Part shown: one piece after another, positions 10,559 to 23,392 of the stretch
How the letters are laid out: each line of letters starts with the position of its first letter
How positions within the stretch are numbered: the first letter of the stretch is position 1
NCBI GenBank assembly: GCA_949316495.1
Contig: OX439001.1
Location: forward strand, 52,118,556-52,182,555
Direction: 5' to 3'
Length of the DNA stretch: 64,000 nucleotides
Source of the DNA: Amphiduros pacificus
Taxonomy: Eukaryota; Annelida; Polychaeta; Phyllodocida; Hesionidae
Notes under the pieces: generated by a model
What the model was told of the DNA's origin: nothing
The model's input: the letters and a program-made list of their open reading frames with translations, nothing else
Database searches by the model: none
Position numbers and translations under genes: made by a program

Positions 10559-12016
10559 GCAATGTGGTGATGGAACAGCGAGATTGCACACTCTTTTCCG
10601 TGGCAAATTTTATTGCAGCCCATACCTCAAACAGCAACTTTTTTTTCAAATCTTGTCACACTTTCTCTCTGATCACATTCATGCTTCTTTTATATAGTAT
10701 GTAAATACTCTATAAAGACACATGGCTGAGATCAAGCCTATTTTTACCATTTGAATAGCTCGATCAAAACTTAGTCTTCGAGTAGTACCTATCGTAACTT
10801 GGTCATATTGTCAAATTTGTCTGAATCATGGAATAAATTTCTTCCTTCTCTTGTTGATTAAGTTACTCAAATGCAATTCTGAGAGTAGACAAGAACATTT
10901 TGATTGTATGACTTGAAAGAAGACTCAAAACTAACCTGAATGAGGTAGAATGTAAACAACATACTCTGACAAAGTAATTGGTTGGTAATGGCAAATTGTG
11001 TCATAGACTGGGCACCATCTCAATCCTCCAAGTTAGAATAGACTAATAATCAGGATTTGGGTTGGGCACAAGACTACTTATCTTGTATTGTATTTTATGT
11101 GCTTTCAACAGCTCATGAAGAGAAAAAGAATACACATTATCACAAAGGTAAAATGAAAAAAAAAAGAAAAGAAGATGAATAATGTAAATTAAAATAAAAT
11201 CATGTTTTCTTTTATTATTAGAGATTCATAGAGATTCCTATTTCATACCGGCTAATCAAACAAGCATTGCAATATGAATTGTATCACTATACACATTCTA
11301 GGTCAGAAAATATAAAAAAGAGAATAATGTGAACTTTATAACTATTAAGCCCAACATGTAAATCATTTGAAACCCCTCACTTTGTGATGTCTCTCCTAAT
11401 ATTGTCCCAGACCCAGATGAAACATTGCCATTTGCAACAACTCTTTATATGTTCAAGCCAGGTCAAAACCTGCAACTGATATTTATCATTAGATATCTAT
11501 TTCTCAAGAAATAGAGAACATGATATGTTTATAATACTATAAAAAAAATAATTCCCATAGCTATGATTGACACATTTCAAAGGCATAAAGGAAATTTAGA
11601 TTCAGCAGTATTTGCAACCAGCCCAGTGTGATTGACAAGCAAATTGGCATCAGTTGAATTACTTCTGTAGATGTTAATGTTTAATTCCAAATGAGAGCAA
11701 GCTGAATGCAAGATAGACCAAAAGAGGCTGGAATCTGGAATATTTTTTCAGGTGTTTAAAAAAAGTTTTATAAGGATAAAAAACATTCAACAAATACAAA
11801 GTTTTTAATTGATTTACAAAGTCATTGTCATTTAAATAATCATGTGAAGTTTGTTAATTTTCAGGACCAATTACAGCCCTGATATTGTGTCAGTATAATG
11901 ATGAAAATAAAAGATGGTCATTCTTTTCACAAACAAATGTACACATAGATCACTAACAAGATACACAGAGATCTATATTTCTGTTGTATAAATATTTCTA
12001 TTTCCCTTAGAAAATC

Positions 12017-15000
12017 ATGGAAGCTCTTATCAAGAAAGAATTGGGTTACTCGAGCCTGAAATCCTTGGGCTCTGGAGGAGGAGGGTGTATAAGCCAAGGA
12101 CAGTCATATAATGCTGACCAGACCAGAATATTTGTCAAGATTAATTCTAAACCCAAGGTACAGTCCATGGTTCAAATCGTACTTGATTTTTTAAATTTTA
12201 AAATGAGGAAGCTTAAGTTTAGAAGAAACATAATTGTCTCTTATTACTGACTTGAGCAGGCACACATAAAATGTATTTTTAAACTGTCTGATGTTTGCAA
12301 CTATTTGGAATTTCTGATTGACAATATAATTATAAATATATGACTTGTTATTTGAAAGAAAAAGTTGTGTAAGCAATTTTTGTGTTCTAATTTTTTGTTA
12401 CTTTAGTATGAAAGAATTGCCCTGCACTCCAAAGACATCAGAAACATATATTTTTGCCCAGATATGTAGGTTTTATTCAGAAAGAAGCTATTTTGATACA
12501 AGTTGTTATGTAAGTGCTTTATTAATATGCATCCATTTAAATTTAGGCCAGATTAATGTTTGACGGGGAGGCAGCAAGCTTAGATGCCATTTTACAAACA
12601 GGAAAAATCAAAGTGTCAAAACCAATCAAGGTAAAACCTTTTTTCTTTAAAGGAGTTACATCTTTGTGATAAACAGTTGAAGCATTTTAAATGATGGCTA
12701 TTTAATAATAAAATGCATTGGATTCAGTGATGGTTAACATCGTAATCTTCATAATGTTAGGTCATAGATAACCCGAAAGGTGGGGCTTTATTCATAATGG
12801 GACATGAAGACATGATATCAACATCAAGATATTCATCCCAACTCGGAGAACAGCTGGCTAGGTATTAATCATGCTTGCTTCATTTAAATATAAATCTTAA
12901 CTATCCTTTTATCAATTGACATTAACGTTCTTTTTCTGGAAATGGAAAATCTTGAACACTCATGTCAATGGTTAGCCAATTTGTGAACTTGTTTCTAAAA
13001 TGTGAGGCTTTGTTGGATTTGCCCAGGTTGCATTTGCACAACAGTGAGCTTGGCCAGCAGTCACAGAGTAGTTCAATTCACACTGGAGATGCAGACTCCA
13101 AACAAGAGTACATTTCAAAGTTTGGCTTCCATGTACCAACCTGCTGTGGATATATACCTCAAGACAACACGTGGACAGAAGACTGGGTGGTGGGTCTCTC
13201 TCTAATGGTTTACCAACAATGAAGTAATCCAATGATCTTAATAGTAAATCTTTGTGTTTGATGCCATTATAGATTTATCATATATGTTGCAACTTGTGAA
13301 TGAGGAATTTTGTTTACTATTTTTATATTTTGCAACTTTAATCAATGACATTCCATATCAAGCCTTTTTAATAATTAATCTTCATATCTCTGAATATGTT
13401 GTGATGTCCATTTGCCTATCTTTTTCAGACATTTTTCATCCGACAGAAATTACAACTGCAGCTTGATTTAATTGAGAAAGATGTGAGTACTTGCTTATGA
13501 GTAGCTTTAACTTATGGCATGCACAGACTTGGTTGGTTGAACATTTTCATCCTTGACTTTGGCATAAAGATATCAATTGTAGTAAAATGTACTGAGACTT
13601 TAGATTTGCTTGTAACCTTGCAGCTTGGCCATCAATGGACAGGCAAGATATTTTCTTAATAGTCTTACCCCTTTTGAAAAAGGCTCCTAAAAATCATAAG
13701 ATTCATTGCATCTCTCATATTCAGACAGAGATATTTTTAAATGTCTCTGATAAAGATTACTCTCTCAGAATCAAATTACATGGTTATTAGAAAGTACATG
13801 TGCACTGTCCACCAATTGCACACACATTTAAAAAAAATGATGATGCCTTTTTTTAACAGTACGAGAACCCCTGGTGGTTATAGATCAAAGTTTCCTTTAA
13901 TTTGACTTAATTTTACCCAAATATTTTATTACAAAACAGGAACAATGCATCCTTTTTGACATGAAGCTTATCAAGTTATGATTTCAGTATAATGATCGTG
14001 AGGCTCGCGAGCTGTGGCAGCAGATGCTTCCCAGAATTCCTAAGCTTTTTGAGGGCATCGAGATCCAGCCTGCCTTGCTACATGGGGACCTGTGGGGTGG
14101 AAATGCCGACGAGACTGATGAGGGACCAAGTAATTATTCCATATTCCAACTTAAGCTATTAAACAAACAAAAAAAAAACTTTATTTGTTTAACCTGAGAG
14201 CAATATAATATTGCTTTCAGGTTTAACTAGTAGATATCCTAATGACAACATTTTGTAATGAATATAAGTTTTGTTTTTGTTAGATATTACCATATATAGA
14301 TATTGTTTTTATGTTCCAGTAATATTTGACCCCGCATCATTTTATGGTCATCATGAGTATGAGCTGGGCATCATGGGATTGTTTGGCGGATTCAATTCCA
14401 AGTTCTACAAGGCTTACCACTCACTCATCCCTAAAGCTCCTGGCTTTGACAAGAGGCATCAACTTTATCAACTCTTCCATTATCTCAACCACTGGTAATA
14501 AATCCTGTATTATGCCTGCATATGCCCATGCTTTACATAAAAGTTTTATGCACCAATCCTCTACATTGGTAAAACAAAAAATATGTTCAAATGAACATAA
14601 CGACATATCTAATTGTACCATTGGGTAATGAGATAAGCAGTTAAGGAATATAGAAGTCACAACATCTTAAGAGGTCTGTGCAAGCTCACTGCTTTCATGT
14701 GCTGGGGAGATATTTGATTTCAGATGAGGCTCAAAGTAGGTTTTCACAGTTTGAAATTTTCACTATTAAAAGGACAATGCCATTGAAAATGGTTTCAGAT
14801 AATGTCATACTTCCATAATCATGATAATTCTATTTCACATTCAGTTGCCTCCATGCTAACAATTAAACAAGGAAAGATTTTTTAAGAGGTTTGTATTAAT
14901 AATGGTCTTGTCCTGATGGATTTTACATGCCCTTACTCAAATGCCTCAATCAGAATGGAAAAGGAAATTAAAAGCAAATATACCGGTACTTATTAATGGA

Positions 15001-18000
15001 TAACCCTGAAGGTAAATGTGTAAAATGTAGAAAGGGTACAATAAGGGGCCCCTCAGGGATCAGTATTGGAGCGCTATTATTTCACAATTTACATGTCTTT
15101 TCTGGCAGATATATTGTTGGGAAGTATGTCAGGCACCTAAAGTTATTAACTAATTATCCAGTCATCACATTACTTATCATATCTGAACAAATAGGACTAT
15201 TGGTCTTTGGATGGCATTTTTGCAATGGCTGCAATATATTTGAGATGAAAGACAGTTGGGCAATTGCATTTTTTGCCGAAATGGATTTAAAGTGCTATGA
15301 ACATGCAAAACATGGTATCAGTGCTAAACAAGTTTTATTATTATTATTATTGATTATTGTTTATTTAATTAGACAAAAAATGTAAGATCATAAAGTTAGA
15401 ACTACCAATGATTCTCCAATGTTATATGGTCACCCAGGGGCAGAACCTCACAGAGAAAACCTTTCACCAGAGGTTGCTCCAGATCAAAACAATGTGTGTT
15501 TACATTATGATAATCAGGCTGCTGAGAATGATTACTGGTATATGTGTAATGAATGTAGTTATCAAACAGAAAAGTGATCAATTTGTGATACATAATTATT
15601 TAATGTGATGAAATTATTCGCATACCACACCAATAGCTCCTGAAACAACATTTGGCCAAATTTACAATTTATATTAGGACATGAAGAAAACCAAAATTCA
15701 ACAATAAATATAGCTTTTGATACAGAAAATCACATCATGAAAGAATACTGTCATCCGTTGAGATTTTTTTTTTTCTTTAAAGACTTTCCTAACAATTTTT
15801 AATTCGCAAAATAATTTCATGTTAAAATTGATGCAAAATTCAGATGCATGGTGAACAATTACCAAACTTATCATGTCAGAATGATATCCATGATTTCATA
15901 GTCTCAAACTAGCAATAAAACTAATATATTGTCTAACCTAAGATTATATAAGGGATTATGTGATATAGGAGATTATCTCATACTTGGTGCTTCAAGAGGG
16001 TGTTCTGCACCTATGAGATATTCTTTTGCAGATCACCCCTCTGCCGAACTACTTTCGCAGATCACCCCTCTGCCGAACTACTTTCGCAGATCACCCATGT
16101 GCCGAACTACTTTTGCAAATCATCCTTGGTCCAAATGACGAGTGAGATCCTTCCACCAGAATCAACAAATGAGATCTGTCAGGCTGAACACTGCATGAAC
16201 CCATGCTCTTGACTTTATCTCATATTTATCTACCGCAGATGGTTTATATACCAGACCAGTGTTAACATTGTAAAAAGTACAGATCTTAAGAAAAGAACAT
16301 GTGAGTGCAGTGTTCAGGCTGACAAATATCTCTCAAGTTGGTTCTGGTGGAAGGATCTCAATGCCCACCTCTCAATGACGTCATTACATAGTAAAATATA
16401 TGTTGCAATGACGTCATTGAGTGTGACGTCATTAAAAAGGGGGCGTGGCATTGTTTATGTTGTTTGACACACACAACATAGATTCACACATGCTGCAATA
16501 TTTTCCACACAGTTTAGCTTTAAATAGATTGGTCATCAAACCAAAACTTTATCTCATACATATCTGCAGGAGTTAAGTATGAGATAAAGTCAAGAACATA
16601 GGTTTGTGCAGTGTTCAGGCTGACAGATCTCTCACGTTGGTTCTGGTGGAAGGATCTCACAATATAGAGTGGCACTATGCCCACCTCTCAATGGCGTCAT
16701 AACATAATAAATTATATGTTGTAATGACGTCATTGAGGGTGACGTCATTAAAAAGGGGGCGTGGCATTGTTTATGTTGTTTGACACACACAACATAGGTC
16801 CACACATGCTGCAATGTTTTCCTCTCTGTTTTGCTTTAAATAGATTGGAAATCAAACCAAAACCTTTATCTCATACCTATCTCTAGGAATTAAGTATGAG
16901 ATAAAGTCAAGAACATATGTTCGTGCAGTGTTCAGGCTGGCAGATCTCTCTCGTTGGTTCTGGTGGAAGGATCTCACTCGTCCTTCGGACTCTTGAGATC
17001 CTTCCACCAGAACCAACTTGAGAGATCTGCCAGCCTGAACACTGCACTCACATGTTCTTGCCTTAGTATGCTATATAGGAATTATCTGATATGTGGAATT
17101 ATGTGATATGTGGAATTATTTGATATGGGGGAGTATGTGATATAATGGATTATTTGATGCTACTTTGATGCATGCAGGAATCAAAATTAATAAAAAAAAC
17201 CATAAAAAAACAACAACAAAAACAATATAGATTATTTTTAATTTTCATGAAAATACAGTCTATGTAATATTAGTCATCCCTGATAAGAAACAAAAACACA
17301 ATATTTCAACTTGCTGTTAAGATCAAAGTTCACAGTTGCAGAGAAATCAATTCTCAGCACAGATTCGAATGGTTAGGAAATGGTTGGGGTGGACCCAGTA
17401 ATGTTATGAAGGGTTCTGGACCAATAGGTTGGGACAATTTTGGAATGTTTCTTTTTGAAAACTGGCTGTGATGGGGTCACTTAGGATCAGGAAATTAAGA
17501 CATTGTTGTCTTACATGGAAGGGGACTGGCTCAGCCCCATTAATACAGGAGACACATTTATTAATGGCAACAAGTGTTGATTTTTAAAAATCAAGCTAAT
17601 GCAGGCTTTGCAAAATAAGGAAATCTGCGAACTCGACCACGCATGTACTAATCCTGCAAAAGTGCCATCTGTTGGTTTAACAGAAACTTGACATGTCAAA
17701 ACATATCCAGCATGGAGCGCAACAATACATGTTTGCTCCATAGACTTACAGCTTAATCAGTTGAAGCCTCAAACATCCAGCCCTGAAGGCATAACAAAAT
17801 CTAGCAAAAAGGTGGGTGGTCTCTGGTTTTTTTTTTGTGAAGTGGAAGAATCCATTGAGATTGGTTGACCATTAGCTCCCTGTTAGTATTAAATCATACT
17901 ATAACCACTGTATGCCTCACCTGTATGCGACAGTGAGTCTCAAGAGTTCAGGTTGTGGTTTCTGGGAAAGAGGTAGTACATGTCTCTTGAAAGTTAACAT

Positions 18001-19504
18001 GTTGAGAAACTCTGGTGAATATTTCAGCACCTGCATTGGAGTGTGTTGTTGAGACACTCTTTTCCCAAACACCAACTTCTGGAATTGTCACATACAGGGA
18101 AGGAGGAGAGTTGTCTTCTGGGACATCTTGTGCTACTTTGAGATAACAAAAGATCTATATCTGTCATTTCTCACATTTATCAGCTGCAAAGCAAGTCAAA
18201 CGTGGCCTCAACAATAGCCCAGGCCATGAGCAAGGGTGGGATAAAACATACTTCGTACCCAAACTTGATGTTAACATTTAAGAAATATTTAAATGGTAAG
18301 GTTGTAATTCAAATGAAAATAACCTTGCAGAAAATGCTGATCTAACCTGTGAGGTTCAGCAAAAGTTCAGAAATGGACTGGCAATATCCCTTCATGGTAA
18401 CTGGCACACATTACATTGCAAATAAATAGTGTTATCTCTGTTGACACGGAGCTGAAGTGCTCGTCACCTGCCAGCATCTGGTCAGGTCTCTTCCATATCG
18501 TTGACATTATATGGGTTTTGTAGATGTTGTCCCCAAGACTTACTAATATTTTAATTTCCACCAGTCCTCTTATTGTTTACCAAAGAAAAAAAATGTTGCA
18601 TTTGTACATCATTTACATGTTATATGGAATTAACCCCTTAAAACAAAGATAGAAATGTGTTCCTCAAATTGTACATGTAATTCATGTATTATACAGATAT
18701 GCATTTCTTTATCACAAGGTTTAAGCTAGCTCGCTGTAATGGTGACAGTTTTATTGACAAAGTTCTATTTGCCCAGCTACCACTTACCATAAACCCTGGA
18801 TATTAATCATTATCATGACTGATATAGGCCAACACAGATAACATTCTCCTCAATATCCGTTGCCTTGCTTTTGGCCTCCAAGCTTTATTCACAATTGTGC
18901 AGTGCATTGTTGCTGATATGATGAGCTCACTAAATGAATAATACCATTGAAAGCAAATCTTGACATATTTTCAAGAAGCACCAATAAATATTACAAGTTC
19001 TTTTCAATTCATCAATCACAGTTTGACAGAAAATTTTCAATCTTATTAATGATAAAGATTTAGAAAAAACAAATATATTTTTTGGACAATTATTGATCAA
19101 AGTAGTGAGAAAAGATTTAAAATAAAACCAATCACAGACCTTAAATGGTGAAATACAGAACACTGGACCAGAAAGCTTCAAAAGAAAAATAATGTGGTAT
19201 AATCTGTCATAGCTGATTTAGAGGAATGTACATATTGTTCTTAAAGAAGCTTTTTGAAAATTTGACATGATTTTATAATCATATCAATTTGAAAATATTT
19301 GTTAAGAAATGCTTCTTCATATTAGATTTAGAAGTAACTCATTTTTGCCATCAACATTGTAAACATTTTAGATTTATAGGTAGTGAACTTTTTATTGTTT
19401 TATTAATGTGAGACTTGTGCATATTGCTGTGTTTCAGGAATCACTTTGGGACAGGATACAGAAACAGTTCCATCAGAATAATGAGAGAGATAGCCAAGAT
19501 ATGA
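12017..19504 (+). CDS. FN3KRP: Ketosamine-3-kinase / fructosamine-3-kinase, complete, 308 residues
   Basis: Deglycating kinase that phosphorylates C3 of ketosamines (psicosamines and ribulosamines; fructosamines in FN3K) on glycated proteins in the cytosol (family knowledge). Coding exons: 12017-12157, 12547-12630, 12761-12861, 13027-13189, 13429-13482, 13988-14129, 14320-14494 and 19438-19504 (TGA). All have GT-AG borders and matching phases; the total of 308 residues compares with 309 in human FN3KRP. Visible motifs: Gly-rich P-loop [11 protein letters not shown] (18-28) with the redox Cys24, ATP-site Lys41 in RIFVKIN, catalytic HGDLWGGN (213-220, Asp215), the [10 protein letters not shown] metal site (Asp232) and the C-terminal [16 protein letters not shown]. 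The last intron is 4.9 kb. The single gene is equally near FN3K and FN3KRP; the symbol follows the closer wording of the N-terminus. ATTAAA at 19580 may be the poly(A) signal. Confidence 0.96.
15040..15110 (+). pseudogene. Short LINE reverse-transcriptase relic
   Basis: One frame reads GAPQGSVL, matching the RT motif G-V-P-Q-G-S-x-L-G-P, followed shortly in another frame by a GALLF-type run. Only about 70 bp is recognisable. It lies in the last FN3KRP intron. Confidence 0.4.
16026..16125 (+). repeat. 29-bp tandem repeat, about 3.5 copies
   Basis: The segment GATCACCCCTCTGCCGAACT recurs at 16031, 16060 and 16089. It directly precedes the hairpin-forming element and may belong to it. Confidence 0.8.
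16140..17065. mobile_element. Hairpin-forming non-autonomous element with internal 305-bp tandem units
   Basis: Units of about 305 bp start at about 16302 and 16603, and a third partial unit at about 16920. An inverted unit end lies at 16140-16200. The last unit folds back on an inverted copy, giving a near-perfect 125-base hairpin at 16923-17047 with arms GTGCAGTGTTCAGGCTGGCA and its complement. Each full unit has GGCGTGGCATTGTTTATG and TGACGTCA octamers. There is no coding potential. A MITE-like origin is likely. It lies in the last FN3KRP intron. Confidence 0.65.
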
Positions 19505-22500
19505 GATTCCAAGATGCTATCTACATGTACATAGGCCAGGTGTCTGGTGTTACTTCCCGGTGGTGCTTATATTTATCTTATTAAATGTAAATTGACAATA
19601 TTAAATGTGAATAATACAGCTTGTCTACATATGTTATGCTAAGAAAAGAAAGAGTCTCAGTTCTCAGAAATGGATAGAGATTTCTTTTATATACAAATTC
19701 ATATTTTTGTTTTGTCTTATCAGGTATTGATTTTATGTTTAATTACAAGATTATACCTGTTTGTATATATGTTAAAAGTATATAATAGAATGTTGTACAG
19801 ATGTCAGGCCAAATGAGAAAGACTAATTTTCTCTAATCATTTGTTTTTTTGGTGGAAATATTAGGTAGAGAGGGAGGTTTCATGCTCATCAGCATTTTAC
19901 ACTTTGATTGAAAGGGCTCAAGGGTTATTTTTTTGTTTAAACAATTATAGGTAAGCAGGGGTCACAGCTGCACTTGTTTTCTAGAAGTAGTGCTCGGGAC
20001 CTTTTCCCTGGCCATAATTTCATTTGGAATGTCTATATTAACCACTATAAATGTAAATAATAACTCTTGTCATAGGAACCTTTCCAGGAAACAGTTTACT
20101 ATGATCATATAAATATTAATATGCTCTTTGTCATTCACTGAATATGGGTGTTGGGCATTATTCAAACAGCAACAGAGCAAATCAGAAGTGCACTCCAGAC
20201 AGACTTGTCCTTTATTATCTCCATTAATTGAACATCACTCTCACATGACACTTATTCCTATGTGACATCCTAGTTATTATTAAGAATATTTAAACACAAC
20301 AGTATTATTCCTATGTGACATCATAATTATTGTCATCACTATTTAAACACACCAGGATTATTCCTCTGTGACATCAGTCATTATCAGCACTATTTAAACA
20401 CATCAAGATTATTACTCTGTGACATCATAATAATTATCAGCACTATTTAAACACACCAGGATTATTCCTCTGTGACATCATAATTATTATCAGCACTTAT
20501 TTAAACACATCAGGATTATTCCTCTGTGACATCATAATCATTATCAGAACTATTCAAGCACCACAGATTAATTCTTTGTGACATCATAGTCATTATCTGC
20601 ACTATTCAAGCACCACAGATTATTCATCAGTAACATAGTCATTATAAGCACTATTCAAGCACAAGTGACATCATATTACAAAAATGACAAATATTACTGT
20701 GAAAAGTCTAATGTTAACAATTTTCAGACACAAAATGTTTAATCCTCTGTGACATCATTCCTGTCATTAACACCTCAAACACAACAGAATTATTCCTCTA
20801 TTATATCATGTTCATTATTTTCAATTATCAAACAATACAATTATTTCAGGTACAAACCAGATTATTCATCTCTGGCAATACATCTATCATCAAAATCCAA
20901 GGGGATTATTATAATCTAATCATTGTTTTTTGGGTTGTCATTTTTAGCTTGTTTTTTGGGTTGTCATTTTTAGCTATGATGGCTATGTCTTCAGTGAAGG
21001 GGAGAAATGTTCTGTTTCACTCTTTCCTTCAACCTCTTTTCTTTATTTACTGGTTGGAGTTCCTAGCTATAAGTGAGTAAAATGGACTTGTTGGGCACCA
21101 AGTCTATCTATTTTCCATCTTTCCATTTTATGAAAATGAGTTTTGAAAAAGATAATTATCAAGGAGGTTGCCATTTTGGATAACATGACAAAAACAGCCA
21201 ATGAGAACTGAGATAACAAAGAATGTTACAGCAGAATTCAAAATGTAATGTGCATTTTGCTTGGTTGAAATTATGCTCTGGAAAAGTATTTGATAGATCA
21301 CTTAAGAAGCAATTTGCAGGCAAATCAGAAAATATTGTAATGATGAGCATAGCACTGTGGCCATTGGCCTGTCTTAAGGTATCAAGTGCACACATTACTT
21401 GTTATGTAATACACATCAGATCTGATTACTGGTGTTGTGTTAAATATTACTGGTTATAGATTTTAAAAATCACAATCATTAATGTTTTAAATATGATTCA
21501 TCAAAGAATGTGATTCTCTGACAATTTTGTAATGCATACATCGTAAATATGTACATGGTTGTTTTTTGTTTATATTTCTATTATATTGTATCAGATCAGA
21601 AACCTAAAGTGGGACACAATTTTGTTACATTTCTGATGAATGGGTGGAGATCTGTCTGAAGACCATCTTTTAGAACATTTGACAACCAATTTGTTATGTT
21701 CTTGCTGTAAGCCATGCAGCATTACTATTCTTAGATGCCTTGATGCCCATATAAGAGATCTCACTGAGGAGAAATGTCCCAGCTGCATATACATAGGAGC
21801 ACAGGGTGCTGAACAGTAAAAATAATATTAATAGTTTGTGGATGTTGGGCATTGTCTTACTTGCACCCCAGGAAATGGCTTTTGAAGATATGTAATGTAA
21901 AAAAAGCCTGTGAATTGATACTTGAAAAAAAATGGGCCCATGCCCTTTACATAAGATATCCTAGTGTTTTATATTAGCACAGCTGTTAGAATAATGTGCC
22001 TTGGTTATGGAGGAAGGGTAGTGGTATGTTCTCATCCCACTACCGCCAGTGTTACTTTCACACTGGCTGGAAGGCGTGCAAGTCAACCTGATGTGGCCTT
22101 TAAGTGAAATGGTTGTGAAAGCCACCACATGTTTTCACAATAACATTTTGAATATAGCAGTTAGGAAACATATCCATAATTTATAAATAAGATAAAGAAA
22201 AACTTGACCTTAAAGAATGCATAATATTTTTTTCCAATATTCATTGACAGGACAGAAGGGTCCACAGTTTACTCAGCTAACATTTCGCTGTAAATAGTGT
22301 CTTCTGATTCTGAAGTATTTTCTCTATATGATAATATGTATTGGAATGGATCTGCATGACAAACATATAAAGCTTCAATCGTCACCTTTAGCTCATGATT
22401 TTTTTATCACGACGAGGTTTATGCAACCTGAGAGCAATAATAATAAATCAGATTTAACTACTTAATTACTTAACTATTTAAGACTATTTAACCCTTTGAC

Positions 22501-23392
22501 ATGGCAGGAAATCAAGCCATAAGGGCCCAATCATACCATTTATAGCCCCCAGCCCCCCATCCCTCTCCAACCTCTCCTCGTCTGGCAGGAGAATAGAGCG
22601 GGTCATCAGCAAGCTGCCCAAAATCTTATAGACTGACTGTTTAGCTATGTCAAAATTGCCCTAAATGACTAATAAGCAGTACTTCAATATGTGTATAACC
22701 AGAATTCATTTGCATTATATTAGGGTGCATCCCTGAGAGTAAATTCTTGCAAATATAAAATTGAATGACAAAAACTTAATTTAAGTTAAGTTAATTATAA
22801 GTTTCCTAGGTCATTACGTGACCCTTGTTCCATATTTTGATACTAATAACTTATAACTAATAACTGACACTTTCACTTTTGAATAGCAGTACAAACACTG
22901 TAATTGGAATCATGATTAATATTGACACAGAATTCAGGAGTCATGAGTTCTTATCAAAATATTATCAAAAGCACTGCCCACAAAGCAGAAATGAGGTCTT
23001 CCAACACCAGACTCTTCCCCTGCTGTGGTTACAAGTGCAAGACTTACAGCACAGTATATTTCATGGATGTCTCCGCCACCATAGGGTCATATCATTGACA
23101 CATTTTAGCAGGCTTGTATTTGTATTAAGCCAAAAAAAAAATCCAATGCACAAATGCATTGGACCCGGGAAAATGTTTCTCATTCCTGCCTATCCTTATT
23201 GGCAGGGGTGAGAAGAATACATACATGTATGACCTAATGTTATCCATAACAAAAGAAACAAAAACTACCATTTATCCTATCCCTATAAATAAGAGGCATA
23301 AAACAAGGCCCTATAAATAAGAGGCATAACACAAGGCCCTAAAAATGAGGAGCATAAAACAAATCCCAATAGAGAAATTAATAAATACAATA
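19505..23392. other. Intergenic region between convergent FN3KRP and IgA
   Basis: AT-rich, with no recognisable gene. It contains the 53-bp array at 20210-20790 and a 25-bp duplication near 20925-20975. ORFs are short and do not resemble known proteins. Confidence 0.6.
20210..20790 (+). repeat. 53-bp degenerate tandem repeat, about 10 copies
   Basis: The unit contains ATTATTCCTCTGTGACATCAT and CACTATTTAAACACACCAGG. The copies are diverged, so the array is old. It lies 0.7 kb downstream of FN3KRP. Confidence 0.8.

Larger units (their letters stand above)
7293..12010 (+). other. Putative 5' UTR intron of FN3KRP
   Basis: A strong donor at 7293 and an acceptor at 12010 would define a 4.7-kb intron in the 5' UTR. 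It holds a CTCAC..GCAG microsatellite, an LTR element and, from 10300 to 12010, AT-rich sequence with no recognisable gene. Only the two splice motifs support it. Confidence 0.35.

Noticed and set aside
14996-15385. 129-codon ORF in the last FN3KRP intron as a gene
   Set aside because: The only recognisable part is a short RT relic in another frame; the rest is unlike any protein.
22879-23211. 110-codon plus-strand ORF
   Set aside because: No recognisable domain; it includes a poly-A run, and neighbouring frames are equally unconvincing.
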